DNA from: Porphyra umbilicalis
Lineage: Eukaryota; Rhodophyta; Bangiophyceae; Bangiales; Bangiaceae
NCBI GenBank assembly: GCA_002049455.2
Contig: KV918815.1
Span: 247,220-311,219 of the forward strand
Length of the DNA: 64,000 nt
Direction: 5' to 3'
This document shows, piece after piece, positions 38,795 through 48,187 of this stretch (position 1 is its first letter; the number at the start of each line of letters is the position of its first letter). A program made the position numbers and the translations under genes. The notes under the pieces are model-generated. The model worked only from the letters and a program-made list of their open reading frames with translations. It was not told where the DNA came from and searched no databases.

Positions 38795-41032
38795 GTGCGT
38801 GTCAACGGACATAAGGAGGAGTTGATCATGGCCACGTGCGACACCCCGGGCATGGTGACGATCACACCGATAATTCAGTTGTGCCGACACAAGTCCATCG
38901 CGGTCGCCCGCGGCATCGCCATCGTCAAACTGGACGAACCATTCTTGGTCAAGTTATGCAACTTCGGCAAGGACCAAGTCATTGTTCGCAAGAACTCAAC
39001 CTTGGAGTTCGCAGAACCCTACCAAGGGCCGATGATTTCCGCCGTCTTGGATGACAACAATCCAAAGGATGGAACCGATAACTCATCGGACGACGCGAGT
39101 CGTGACCCACTCGAAGACCTCGACCTCAGTGAGGCACCCGAGTACCTGCACAAGCAGATTCGTGACATGCTGAAGACGCATTCGTCTATGTGGGATGGAA
39201 CCCTCGGCGTCATCCGTGCTACGGAGCACGCCATCGTCACTCCTCCCGACGCTCTGCCCATACGGGCCAAACCCTACCGCACCGGGCCGGTCAAACGGCA
39301 GATCATCGCTGATCAGATCAACAAAATGTTGAAGCTCAACGTCATTGCCCCTAGCCATAGTGCTTGGGCGAGCCCCGTGGTAATTGTACCAAAGAAGAAC
39401 GGCAAAGCCCGATTCTGTGTCGACTATCGTAGGTTAAACAACATCACCGAGAAGGATGCTTATCCATTGCCTTGAATTGAGGACTGCCGTGAGTCCTTGG
39501 AAGATGCCCAAGTGTTCACGTCTCTCGACTGCACCGCGGGGTACTGGCAAGTGCCCTTACGCAAAGACGACCAAGAGAAGACGGCGTTCACGACGCACTG
39601 TGGTATATACCACTGGTTATCCATGCCTTTCGGCTTGACGAGCGCGCCTGCTACCTTTCAGCGTGCGTTGGATATTATCCTCTCGGGATTGAAGTGGCAG
39701 ATATGCCTTGTCTACTTAGACGACGTCATCATCTTCTCCGCAAACGCGGAACAACACGTCAAAGACAATGACACGGTTCTTCACCGTCCCCGCGAAGCCG
39801 GGGTTACCCTCAACTTGAAAAAGTGCACGTGGTTCTCCGATGAAGTCAAGGACCTCGGACACATCGTCCGCCCCGAGCACCTGCACGTGCATAACAAGAA
39901 CGTGGATGCTCTGAAGCATGCCAAGTTCCCAACCACAAAGACCCAGCTGAGAAGCTTCTTGGGCATGTGCAACGTCTATCGACGGTTTGTCAAAGACTTT
40001 GCCAAACGAGCAAAGCCCCTGAACGCCCTGACTAAGGCCGAGATCCCACCGGACCTACCACCACCGACGGACGCGGCCATCGCCGCGTTCGAAGACCTTC
40101 GCAACGCACTGTTGTGTCCACCGGTGCTGGCCTTGCCAAAGGCCAACCGGAAACTCGTCGTCGACGTTGACGCATGTGCTGACCCAGTCGGTTGTACAAT
40201 CCTCCAGAAAGAACCGGGCGAACTGCTTCATCCTGTCGGATATTGGAGCCGAGGACTCACTGCTGCAGAGAAAAACTACTCCACTACGGAGCGCGAATGC
40301 CTTGGCGTCGTGTGGGCTGTCCTGAAATTGAGGCACTTCCTCGACGGACAAAGGTTCCTCATCCGAACGGATCACCAAGCACTCGGCTGGATCTACAGCA
40401 CGACCGACTCAAGCGGACGCTTGATGCGGTGGCGACTTCGCCTCTCCGAATACACATTCGATATGATTTATATACCAGGTGCATCGCACCACTTGCCGGA
40501 CTTCCTGTCGCGCGCCTCTACGGAGGCGCCGCCAGACGATATCCATGATGATATACCGTGCCTGGCATTGGCCGAGACGGCCAACGGCTTGATGACGGGG
40601 AGGTACACGGGTACTGATACACCCGAACCGGTGGAAATCGACGACGTTGTTGAAGCTCAACAAACGGACGACTATTGTGTCGCAATGACCAAACGTGTCG
40701 AACTCGGAACGGCAAAGGCCTTCTTCCGCGATGAGCATCACGCTCTGTACCGCCGTGCGCCTTACGACAATCAACTGGTTATTCCAAAGTCTTTCCGCGA
40801 ACGCGTGTTGACCCGCGAGCACCACGCAACCGTGGCCGCCCATCCAAGTATGAACCGGATGTATTACACCATGCGCAAGGCATACTTCTGGCCTTCAATG
40901 GTGACGGATATTCATTCGACCATCACCAAATTCACAACGTGTGCGCTAAATCGCCTCGCCTTGCGGCGACACACCACGCCCTTGACCCTGTTCCAGGCTA
41001 CTGAGCCTCTCACGGAGCTGTCCGTTGACATC
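38795..41032 (+). pseudogene. RT-RNase H-integrase start, family A copy 2
   Basis: Same frame as protease. RT: PVVIVPKKNGKARFCVDYRRLN, a stop at 39473-39475 right after PLP, then LDCTAGYWQVPL, FGLTSAPATFQRALD and the catalytic YLDD at 39713-39724. RNase H follows (DVDACADPVG, TERECLGVVWAVLKLRHFLDG, TDHQALGWIY). The integrase zinc-binding region (HHATVAAHPSMNRMYY) has lost the second Cys of its CxxC (CALN). The frame enters family B at 41033, so the catalytic core is missing. One nonsense change is the only break in RT. Confidence 0.8.
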
Positions 41033-41679
41033 TGTAGTACCACAATCTAGGGGGTTACCTCAGAAGGAGGTAAGTAACGGCCGTCTTAGCCGCTCGCGCG
41101 ACACCCGCTATGGGACTCGAGGTCCGGGAAGTCGGGCCGATTGAAACGCCAAGACATCAAGACACGGTTTACTTGCCGGCGACGACGGTGCCTCCCACCG
41201 TCGTCGCCCTTCGTCCTAAAAGGGCGGAAACCGTCGCCCGGGCCCAATTTCCCCCAAAGGGAATTGACCCGGGCCGTCACCAACCAATGCAGATAATTCC
41301 CTCCATGCATGTCAAGTCCCCCGAGGCGATCATTACAGACGAGGGGGAGAAACCGTCCCGCGCGCAACGCGCTGCACCCGCCGCGTGGCGCCCGGTCGGC
41401 CGTCGCCTGCCGCGCCCTCTCGGGCGCGCCAGCGCCCTCTCGGGCGCGCCAATCCGGCCTCCCGCGGGGCCCGCGTGCCGGGCGTGGCGGATCGGGTACG
41501 CTCCCCGGGTGGCCCGAGCCGGTCAGCGGGGCCGCCCCCTCGCCCCGCCCCCCGCGTCGCCGCCCCGTCAGCCACCACCGCCGCTGGCGTCGCCACCTCA
41601 CGTCGGGGACCGCGTCCCCCGTCGTCGCCGACGTCCCCGCGGTGGCCCCCTGGCGCATAGGGGGCCCCGTAGTACTACA
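41033..41679 (-). repeat. family B 3' LTR
   Basis: 647 bp, TGTAGTACCACAATC ... GTAGTACTACA on the plus strand. Contains a direct duplication of CGCCCTCTCGGGCGCGCCA at about 41411-41450. The left end cuts family A integrase. Confidence 0.85.
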
Positions 41680-41689
41680 TCCCCTTCGG
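41680..41689 (-). promoter_or_regulatory. polypurine tract, family B
   Basis: On the minus strand GAAGGGGA directly precedes the 3' LTR TG, the position expected for the plus-strand primer. This fixes the direction of the element. Confidence 0.6.
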
Positions 41690-41694
41690 CCCAG

Positions 41695-44301
41695 ATGAAA
41701 CCGTCCCCGGCGACGCCCCCCGCCGGCCCCGCCGGGGCTCCGTTCCCCGCGCCCCTGGCGTGCCTGTCCACGGCGGCCGCCGCTCCGGGGCCGGCGCCGG
41801 CGGCCGTCGCGCCGCCCGCGTCGGGACCGCCCGGGCGCCGCCCAACCGTCCCCGTCCGTCCGTCGGTGCCGCCGGGTATGCGGCTCCCGTATGACCCGAG
41901 CTGCCGGCAGTGGCGGAAGCCGCCCCGCCCAGCGGGCGCCGCCGCCGCGGCCAGCGCCGGGGCCGAGTCCGCGGCTTGCCTGGCGCCCGCGGCCGGCCCG
42001 GGCCCGGCTGCCTCCCCCAGAGGGGGTCCCGCGGTCGTGCCGGAGGAGCGCCCGCCGTTGTTGGGGCAGTCGGCCCCCGCGCTCCCGCCACGCCCGGCGC
42101 CGCCCGCCGTCCGAGCGTGGCTCGCCCCGCTGTTGCCGGCCGTGGCCTCGGCCGACTGGCCGCTCGTCAGCGACGTCTTCCTCCCGGTTCATCCCCACGA
42201 CGCAGGCGAGGCAGCCGCCGTGTGGCGGACCTTCAAGGAGTTCGCCAAGGTGGCGGGTTACGGTACCCGGCCGGCGGCCGAGTGCGACTTCGCTTCCTTC
42301 GTCCGCTCCGTCGGAGACAGCGCGGCGTGGCTGCGCTGCATGTTGTGGTGCAACCCGGGGCGGGTGCTCTTGGTCCCGCACCCCGCGGCCGAGATCCCGT
42401 TCGTCGCCGGCGAAGAGGAGTACGCCTACCTCGAGGACAGGCATGCACGCCTTCGCCACCGCCCTGCGGTCCCCTTCGGTCACTCCTTGGCGCTTGCCAA
42501 CTTCGGGGGCGTGAGCCCCCTGATCGCCTTGGCGTCGGTGGGCCCCGCGACCGCCCCGGCGGACTTGGCGTTGGAGGCCGCGCGCCGCGCGCTCGGCGAG
42601 CTCGTAAGCGCCCGGCGGGCGGGGCACGGGGCCATCTTCCTGTCCGTCCGTTCCGGCATTGCCTTGACGCCGGCGCGTGCTCCCTTGCCGCCGGCAATGG
42701 CCACGCGGTGTGCGACGCCGCGACTGCTGACGTACGAGTACCCACCCGTTGTGCACCAGCAGCAGTCGCTGCTCCAGGCGTTCCCCTGCCACCCCATCCA
42801 GGGCACGGCCTACGTCATGCTGACGGCCGCCATCGTGTCGGGGTTGCTGCGCGCGTACCGCGAGACGCACCGCGTCTTCGAGCCTTCGCCGTGCTACTAC
42901 GACTTGACGCGGAAGTTGAAGGTCGATCACCTTGCGCCGGGCGACAGCGGTGCCGCCGACTCCTTGGAGGAGTACGACGCCATCGTGAGGGCGGTGCCCT
43001 GGGCGGCCGTCCATGACCTACTGCCCTACCACCACAATACCACCCGTCAAGCCCCCAGCACCCTGCTGCCCCACCAAGTGGGTACCGTGGCGGACGGCCG
43101 GTGCCACTACGTCCGCGTCGTGAGCGTCTTGCGGTCGCCGCAAGCCCCGTTGGGGGTCATGCTCGCGGAGCCGCGGCTTGCGGACGTCGCCCCGCGGGCG
43201 TTGCCCGTGACGACGGAGCCATGGGCGATACCGGCCGGCTTCACCTCGTCCGACCCGGACGCCGTCCCGCCGTCGACGGAGGAGGCGGCCGCGTCGGCCG
43301 CGTACCGCGCGAGGAAGCGGCGCCACGCCGACATGGCGCGCGGCGGCCCGGCTCTACCTGTGCCCCACCGCCCGGGGCCCCAGGACCCCGAGGGGGATGA
43401 GGAGGAGGCCAGCGCCGGCGACCCCGGAGGTTCCGACGCCTGCCCCCGCGGATTCTCCGAGTCGACTCTTGCCGGCAGCGCCCAGTGGGGCCAGCACGCG
43501 GCGGTCCGCGAGGACAGGGCCGGCACGGCTCACGGCGAGCGCTGGGACGCGACGTGGCGCGGCGACCACGCCGACACTGCCGGTGACAGGCCCGGTCGCG
43601 GGTGGGCGTCCGTGTCGGGCGGCGGCGCCGCTGCCCCCCGTCGCGACCGCGACGAACTCTGGGAGGGCGGCCCCGGCCGCCGTGCCGACGTGCGGGATGA
43701 CCGCGTGTGGTCGGCGGCCGGTCCGAGTGATGGCCGCGGCTATATGGCCACCGGCTGTGACGAGCCCGCATGGCCCTCCGACGGCGGCCAGGGCCGCGAT
43801 GGCGGCGCTAGCGGCGGGGGTTACGGGCGGTCCGAGTACCGCCCCGCCGGCGACGCCGCGGCGCCCGCCGGTCCGCGCCCCGCGCGCTGGGATGCCGTCC
43901 CCGCCAACAACGGTCCCGCCATGGCGCCGATGGAGCTGGGGGTTGCCGGTCCCGTCGTGACCCCCGTTCCCGGGCAACCGGACGTCGCCTACGATTGGTG
44001 GTTGTCCGCCTCGTGGACGCCCCCTACCCCGGTGACGGCCACGGAGTGGCGGGACTCGCTGACTTCCGGGCAGGTTGTAGCCTTGTTCGGGTACGACCCG
44101 TCCGTCAACTGGTCCGAGCTGGGGCCCTGCGAAATCACCGCCGCTATGGTCGAGTACGCCCGCATCGGGCTCGCCGCCGACGTCCTCCCCTGCCTGGAGT
44201 CCCCGCGGACGCGGGCGAAGCGGTTCCACGACGCCCTGCGGCGCGTCCTACGCAAGGCGGGCCGCCCCGTTCACGTATGGGAGTATCGTCGTCACGACTG
44301 A
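41695..44301 (+). CDS. antisense ORF of family B, unknown protein
   Basis: ATG at 41695, 16 bp inside the 3' LTR edge; 868 aa; opposite to gag-pol and placed between integrase and the 3' LTR. Residues 1-130 are Pro/Ala-rich. About 135-510 look like folded protein, rich in aromatics and cysteines in plausible spacing (DVFLPVHPHDAGEAAAVWRT, CDFASFVRSVGDSAAWLRCM, TYEYPPVVHQQQSLLQAF, PCYYDLTRKLKVDHL). 510-760 are Gly/Arg/Asp-rich. The end is structured again (YDWWLSASWTPP, VNWSELGPCEITAAMVEYAR) with a basic tail. An AATAAA follows 67 bp after the stop. No family recognised. Some plant Ty3/gypsy (Tat-type) elements carry antisense ORFs at this position. The opposing minus frame looks like its shadow. 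Confidence 0.7.
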   Translation: MKPSPATPPAGPAGAPFPAPLACLSTAAAAPGPAPAAVAPPASGPPGRRPTVPVRPSVPPGMRLPYDPSCRQWRKPPRPAGAAAAASAGAESAACLAPAAGPGPAASPRGGPAVVPEERPPLLGQSAPALPPRPAPPAVRAWLAPLLPAVASADWPLVSDVFLPVHPHDAGEAAAVWRTFKEFAKVAGYGTRPAAECDFASFVRSVGDSAAWLRCMLWCNPGRVLLVPHPAAEIPFVAGEEEYAYLEDRHARLRHRPAVPFGHSLALANFGGVSPLIALASVGPATAPADLALEAARRALGELVSARRAGHGAIFLSVRSGIALTPARAPLPPAMATRCATPRLLTYEYPPVVHQQQSLLQAFPCHPIQGTAYVMLTAAIVSGLLRAYRETHRVFEPSPCYYDLTRKLKVDHLAPGDSGAADSLEEYDAIVRAVPWAAVHDLLPYHHNTTRQAPSTLLPHQVGTVADGRCHYVRVVSVLRSPQAPLGVMLAEPRLADVAPRALPVTTEPWAIPAGFTSSDPDAVPPSTEEAAASAAYRARKRRHADMARGGPALPVPHRPGPQDPEGDEEEASAGDPGGSDACPRGFSESTLAGSAQWGQHAAVREDRAGTAHGERWDATWRGDHADTAGDRPGRGWASVSGGGAAAPRRDRDELWEGGPGRRADVRDDRVWSAAGPSDGRGYMATGCDEPAWPSDGGQGRDGGASGGGYGRSEYRPAGDAAAPAGPRPARWDAVPANNGPAMAPMELGVAGPVVTPVPGQPDVAYDWWLSASWTPPTPVTATEWRDSLTSGQVVALFGYDPSVNWSELGPCEITAAMVEYARIGLAADVLPCLESPRTRAKRFHDALRRVLRKAGRPVHVWEYRRHD

Positions 44302-44367
44302 GGGCATCGCCCTGACCCCGTAGGTGTGGCGCTTAGTCCGACGACGTTAGGTCGTCGTCCGCCGTAG

Positions 44368-44373
44368 AATAAA
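44368..44373 (+). terminator. AATAAA polyadenylation signal after antisense ORF
   Basis: AATAAA lies 67 bp after the stop of the plus-strand ORF. It suggests an independent plus-strand transcript ending inside the element. Confidence 0.5.
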
Positions 44374-44541
44374 GCCGTGGGCTTGCTCTTAGTACCACTT
44401 AGCGTCCGCTGCCCGTCGTGGCCCCGCCATTCCTTGGCCGCTGGTCCGCATTCCCCCCCCCGCGACGGCCCCAAGGCCCCAAAACCCCAAAAAACCCCAC
44501 CCCCCCCCCGCCGCGCCCGGCCACCGCGCCGACCCAAGGGG
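44374..44541. other. gap between antisense ORF and integrase
   Basis: C-rich on the plus strand (44452-44520, runs of up to 10 C with AAAACCCC). The two genes converge here. Confidence 0.5.
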
Positions 44542-45563
44542 TCATGCACAGATGGCCGGGGGCGGCGCGGCGGCGCCGCCCGAGGCGGCGCCGCCGTCGG
44601 GAGCCGCGTCTTGCGGGACCGCCGGCGGCGGGTCGGCGGACGTGTGGGGCAGCCCCAAGCGCGCGGCGCGGCGCAGGTACACGCGCAGCGTCTTGGGCGG
44701 GGCGTCCGCGGCGTCCATCCAGGAGGGCTGCGGGTATCCGGTCCAGTAGACTTGGACCCGGAGGGTGCCGTCGGGCAGCGTCGCGTGGTCCGCGATGCGG
44801 TCCACGGCGTAACGCTGGCCGTCGGCCTCCGCCCCATGGAAGGAGCGCGCTGCCCGCAACGCGGGGTGTTGGGCAGGGGACTCGGCGGCCGTGCCCGAGG
44901 CGCGGACGACGTGCGCGACGTTCTCACGGCGGTGCTCCCCGTCTGCGTCCAGGAGGACCGTCGGGCCGTCCGTGGAGACCACGCGATACGGTCCGCGGGC
45001 GACATGTGTTAACTTGCCACCGGCACGCTCCTCTTTGGCGTGGTCGCGCAGCCACGCGCAGCCCCCCACGGTGAGCGTCTCCGCGCGCAGCGCGAGGCGC
45101 TTGTCGTGGTCGCGCTTGTAGCGCCCCTGCGTCGCCTTGAGCGTTGCCCGCATCTGCGGAATGAGCTGCACGAGGCGGGTCGGGAGGTTGGCTTGGGCCC
45201 GCTTCTCGGCGGCGGTGCCGCGTTGCGCCGTGATGGGGTACGCCCCGGACTTGGGGATGTCCTTGAATGCCCAGCTGGAAACCGCCATGGGGTTGACCAG
45301 TTCCAGCGGGGCAACCCCGGTGCTACGGTGGGGGCGGCTGTTGTACGCCAGCGTCAGGGCCCCAAGGAGTTGGTCCCAGGACCGCGGATGCTCCGCCACG
45401 TAGTGGTTTAGGATCGTATGCATCGTGCGGTTGAACCGCTCCGTCTGCCCGTTCGTCTGCGGGTGTGACGGCGACGTCACCTTAGGCTCGATGGAGAGCA
45501 GGTTGCAAACCTGGCCCCAGAAGTGGCTGGTGAACTGGGGTCCCCCGTCCGAGAGCACCCTCG
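44542..45563 (-). pseudogene. integrase C-terminal two thirds with chromodomain-like tail
   Basis: Open frame on the minus strand. From VLSDGGPQFTSHFWGQ it matches the second Asp region of the integrase core, then HPQTNGQTERFNRTM carries the catalytic Glu, then PRSWDQLLGALTLAYNSRPH. The GPY/F-like stretch is GGKLTHVARGPYRVVS. Near the end YAVDRIADHATLPDGTLRVQ and VYWTGYPQPSWMDA resemble a chromodomain, as in chromoviruses. The HHCC zinc finger and first catalytic Asp are missing: the frame joins RNase H sequence directly at about 45563 with a frame change, so a deletion removed the middle of pol. Confidence 0.75.
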
Positions 45564-47371
45564 ATGTTGAAGATCCACCGCAGGCAGTCGTGGTCCGTGC
45601 GCACGAGGAAACGATCACCGTCGAGGTAGGGGCGGAGCTTGAGCGACGCCCAGACGACTGCCAGGCACTCCTTCCCCGTGACCCCGTAGGGGAGCTCGTT
45701 CGTTGCCAGCCGCCGGCTGATATACGCGACCGGCTGGAGCTTCCCGTCGTCTTGCTCTTGCAGCAGGGCGGCGCTCACTTGCGTCCCGCAGGCGTCCACG
45801 TCGAGGACGTACTTCCGCCCGCGCCGCGGGAGTGCGAGGACCGGCGGGGTCGTGAGGGACTCCTTGAGCCGGTCGAACGCCTGCTGCTGCAATGGCGTGG
45901 CGGGGGGCACCATGACAGGGGCCGTGGACCCCATGAGGTCCGTCAATGGCGCTGCCATCCTTGCGAAGTTCGGCACGAACCGGCGGAAGACGTTGCACAT
46001 CCCCACGAAGCTCCGTACTTGCGTGCGGGTCGTGGGGAAGCGCGCTTTGCGCAGGGCACACGTGTGCGCGACCATCACGCCGAGCCGGCCCGGCTTGATT
46101 TCGTGCCCGAGGTACTCCGCGGTCTTACGAAAGAACCGGCATTTGGGCAGGCGGAGTGTCACTCCCGCGTCGCGAAGCAGGCGCAGAACGCGGTCGACGT
46201 GGCCGACGCGTTCCTCCTCCGTCTTGGAGTACACGATGACATCGTCGAGGTAGATGAGGCAGCTTTGCCACTTCACTCCGGAGAGGATGATGTCCAGCGC
46301 CCGCTGGGACGTCGCCGGGGCGTTTGTTAGGCCGAACGGCATCCGTTTGTACTGGTACGCGCCCTCGTGGCACACGAAAGCCGTCTTCTCCAGATCTTCG
46401 GGTGCGATGGCAACCTGCCAGTAGCCGGCGTTGCAATCCAACGTCGAGAAGATGGTCGCCTCGCCGAGGCTGTCGATGCACTCGTCCATCCGGGGCAGCG
46501 GGTACGAGTCCTTCTTGGTGACGACGTTCAGCAGTCGATAATCGACGCAGAAGCGGAGGGTGCCATCCTTCTTGGGGACGAGCACGACCGGGAAGCCCCA
46601 TCCCGACGACGTCGGTTCGATGACGTCCGCCTCCAGCTGCCGCTTGACCTCGGCCGTCTCGGCCTCCCGCGCCGTGTGCCCCGCGCGGCGCGGCGCGAAG
46701 CGGACGGGCCGGGCGCCGGCGTTGAGGTCGATGCGGTGCTGGGTGGCTTTGATGACGCCGAGCGCCTGGCCCGCCCACATTGCCTTGTGCTGGTCCAGCA
46801 TGCGGCGGATCCGGGTGTGCAGCGTCGGGTCGACGTCCGGTAGGTCCACGTCCTCCACTTGCGGGGGGGACGCGGGCAGCGCTGCGGCCGCCACGGCGCC
46901 TTCTTCGCCCGGGTCCCGGGGTCGCGCGGGGGTCGCAGCCCTACTGCCCGCGGCCGTCGCCGGGTCCAGGCTCCGCCCCGGCGCGGGGTCGTCTCGGGTG
47001 CTTGACACCGCCGCCACGACGCCCTCGGCGGCCGTGGCCGGCGTGAAGGCCGGGGCGGGCGGTGTACCGGGGGGTGCCCCGGGGGGCACCTGTACGACGC
47101 CCGTCGTCAGCAGATCGACGTAGCCAACGTTGGCCCTCTGCCGGAGGATGACCTCGCGCGCGCCAAAGTTGGTCACGATGACCGGGAAAGATAGCCCCGG
47201 CACAATATCGTGCACGCCGTTGGCGATGGTGACCCCATGCGTTCTGAAGAGGCGCGGGGCGCCGAACACCTGGCCCAGGCCCCCCCACATAGTCCGCACC
47301 CAGACGACCGTGGCCGCCGACGGCGGAAGCCGCGTCTTGTGCGTCGCGCGGAGAACGCAGGAGACGCCCAT
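45563..47371 (-). pseudogene. RT and partial RNase H, family B
   Basis: Starts MGVSCVLRATHK immediately after the protease stop, in the same frame. RT motifs: PVVLVPKKDGTLRFCVDYR, LDCNAGYWQVAI, FGLTNAPATSQRALD and YLDD (46241-46252). RNase H: VLDVDACGTQVSAALLQE, GKECLAVVWASLKLRPYLDG, TDHDCLRWIFNIE, then sequence switches into integrase at the deletion junction. RT itself is intact; RNase H lacks its last part. Confidence 0.8.
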
Positions 47372-48172
47372 TCAGCGGTCACCATCGTTCAACGGCCCCC
47401 GTAGGATCGCCGTGACGGACCCGTCCGTCCAACGGATGGACCTATCCTGAGGCAGGATGGCGTGGGCTTTGTCGTCGATGAACGTGCAGCCCAAGATGAC
47501 TGGGACCGACAGGTCGTCGACGACGAGGAAGGGAACCGGGACGATCCGGGCGCCCGTCTGGAGCCACAGCGTGATGGTACCGCTAGTGCGTAACCGCGCG
47601 TTGTTCGCGTCTCGTAGACGTACCTGTTCCTCCTCCTTGGAGGTGACCACCTGGCGGAGCCAGTCAGGAGCGAGGGCGTTCAGGCGGACCAAGTTGGGGC
47701 CCGCCCCCGTGTCGACGACGACGCCGAACGCACGGAAGGACAGCTTGTCCAGCCCCAGCGAGGCCACGATGCCGTAGTTGTGCAGACTGAAAAGCAGCAC
47801 TTCCCCGCCCCCGGACGGGCCGGAGCCCCTGCCCGGTGCGCGCCCCGTTGGCGGGCAAGTCCGCCGAGATGCCATCCCCGCCACCCCACGGCCGGGGGTC
47901 GGAGTGGCCCAGGGCCAGGACTGACGCGGCGACCGGCGGAGACGGAGGGACGACCTCGGTGGCCACCGGCGTCGCTGGGACGGGGCGGCGGTCCGGCACG
48001 TCCGCCGTCGCGTGGCTGACCCCCCCGGGCCGCGCGAGGATGCGGGGGCAGAAGGCGGGCGCTGGCGGGAATCCCGCTGAGGCCCGCCGCTTGCGTACCT
48101 GGCGCAGGCGGGTCGCCGTGATGTAGCAGTGCCGGTGTGCCTTGAGACGGACGACGTCCGTAAGCAGCCCAC
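47372..48172 (-). pseudogene. retropepsin-like protease, family B
   Basis: The frame contains VVVDTGAGPNLVRLNALA (DTGA at 47702-47713) and VPVILGCTFIDDKA. It ends with a stop at 47374-47372 directly followed in frame by the RT ATG. The upstream half (48172 to about 47830) reads as Arg/Pro/Ser noise in this frame but as plausible protein in the next one (47664-48257: LKAHRHCYITATRLRQVRKR), so a single-base indel near a G run at about 47805-47830 has probably shifted the frame. Confidence 0.65.
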
Positions 48173-48187
48173 TAAGGGGGCTGCCCC

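Larger units (their letters stand above)
35985..41032 (+). mobile_element. Ty3/gypsy retrotransposon family A, copy 2 (truncated)
   Basis: LTR, primer site, gag, protease, RT, RNase H and the start of integrase follow in order on the plus strand. It ends at 41032, where the family B LTR starts, inside integrase. Either it inserted into copy 1 (its 5' LTR interrupts copy 1 pol) or the pair arose by tandem recombination; the 3' part and 3' LTR are absent from the window. Five in-frame stops mark it as inactive. Confidence 0.8.

Noticed and set aside
41086-43014. 642-codon minus frame opposite the antisense ORF of family B
   Set aside because: It is in gag-pol orientation but has shadow-like Arg/Gly/Asp composition, starts in the LTR and shows no retroviral motif, whereas the plus frame looks like folded protein.
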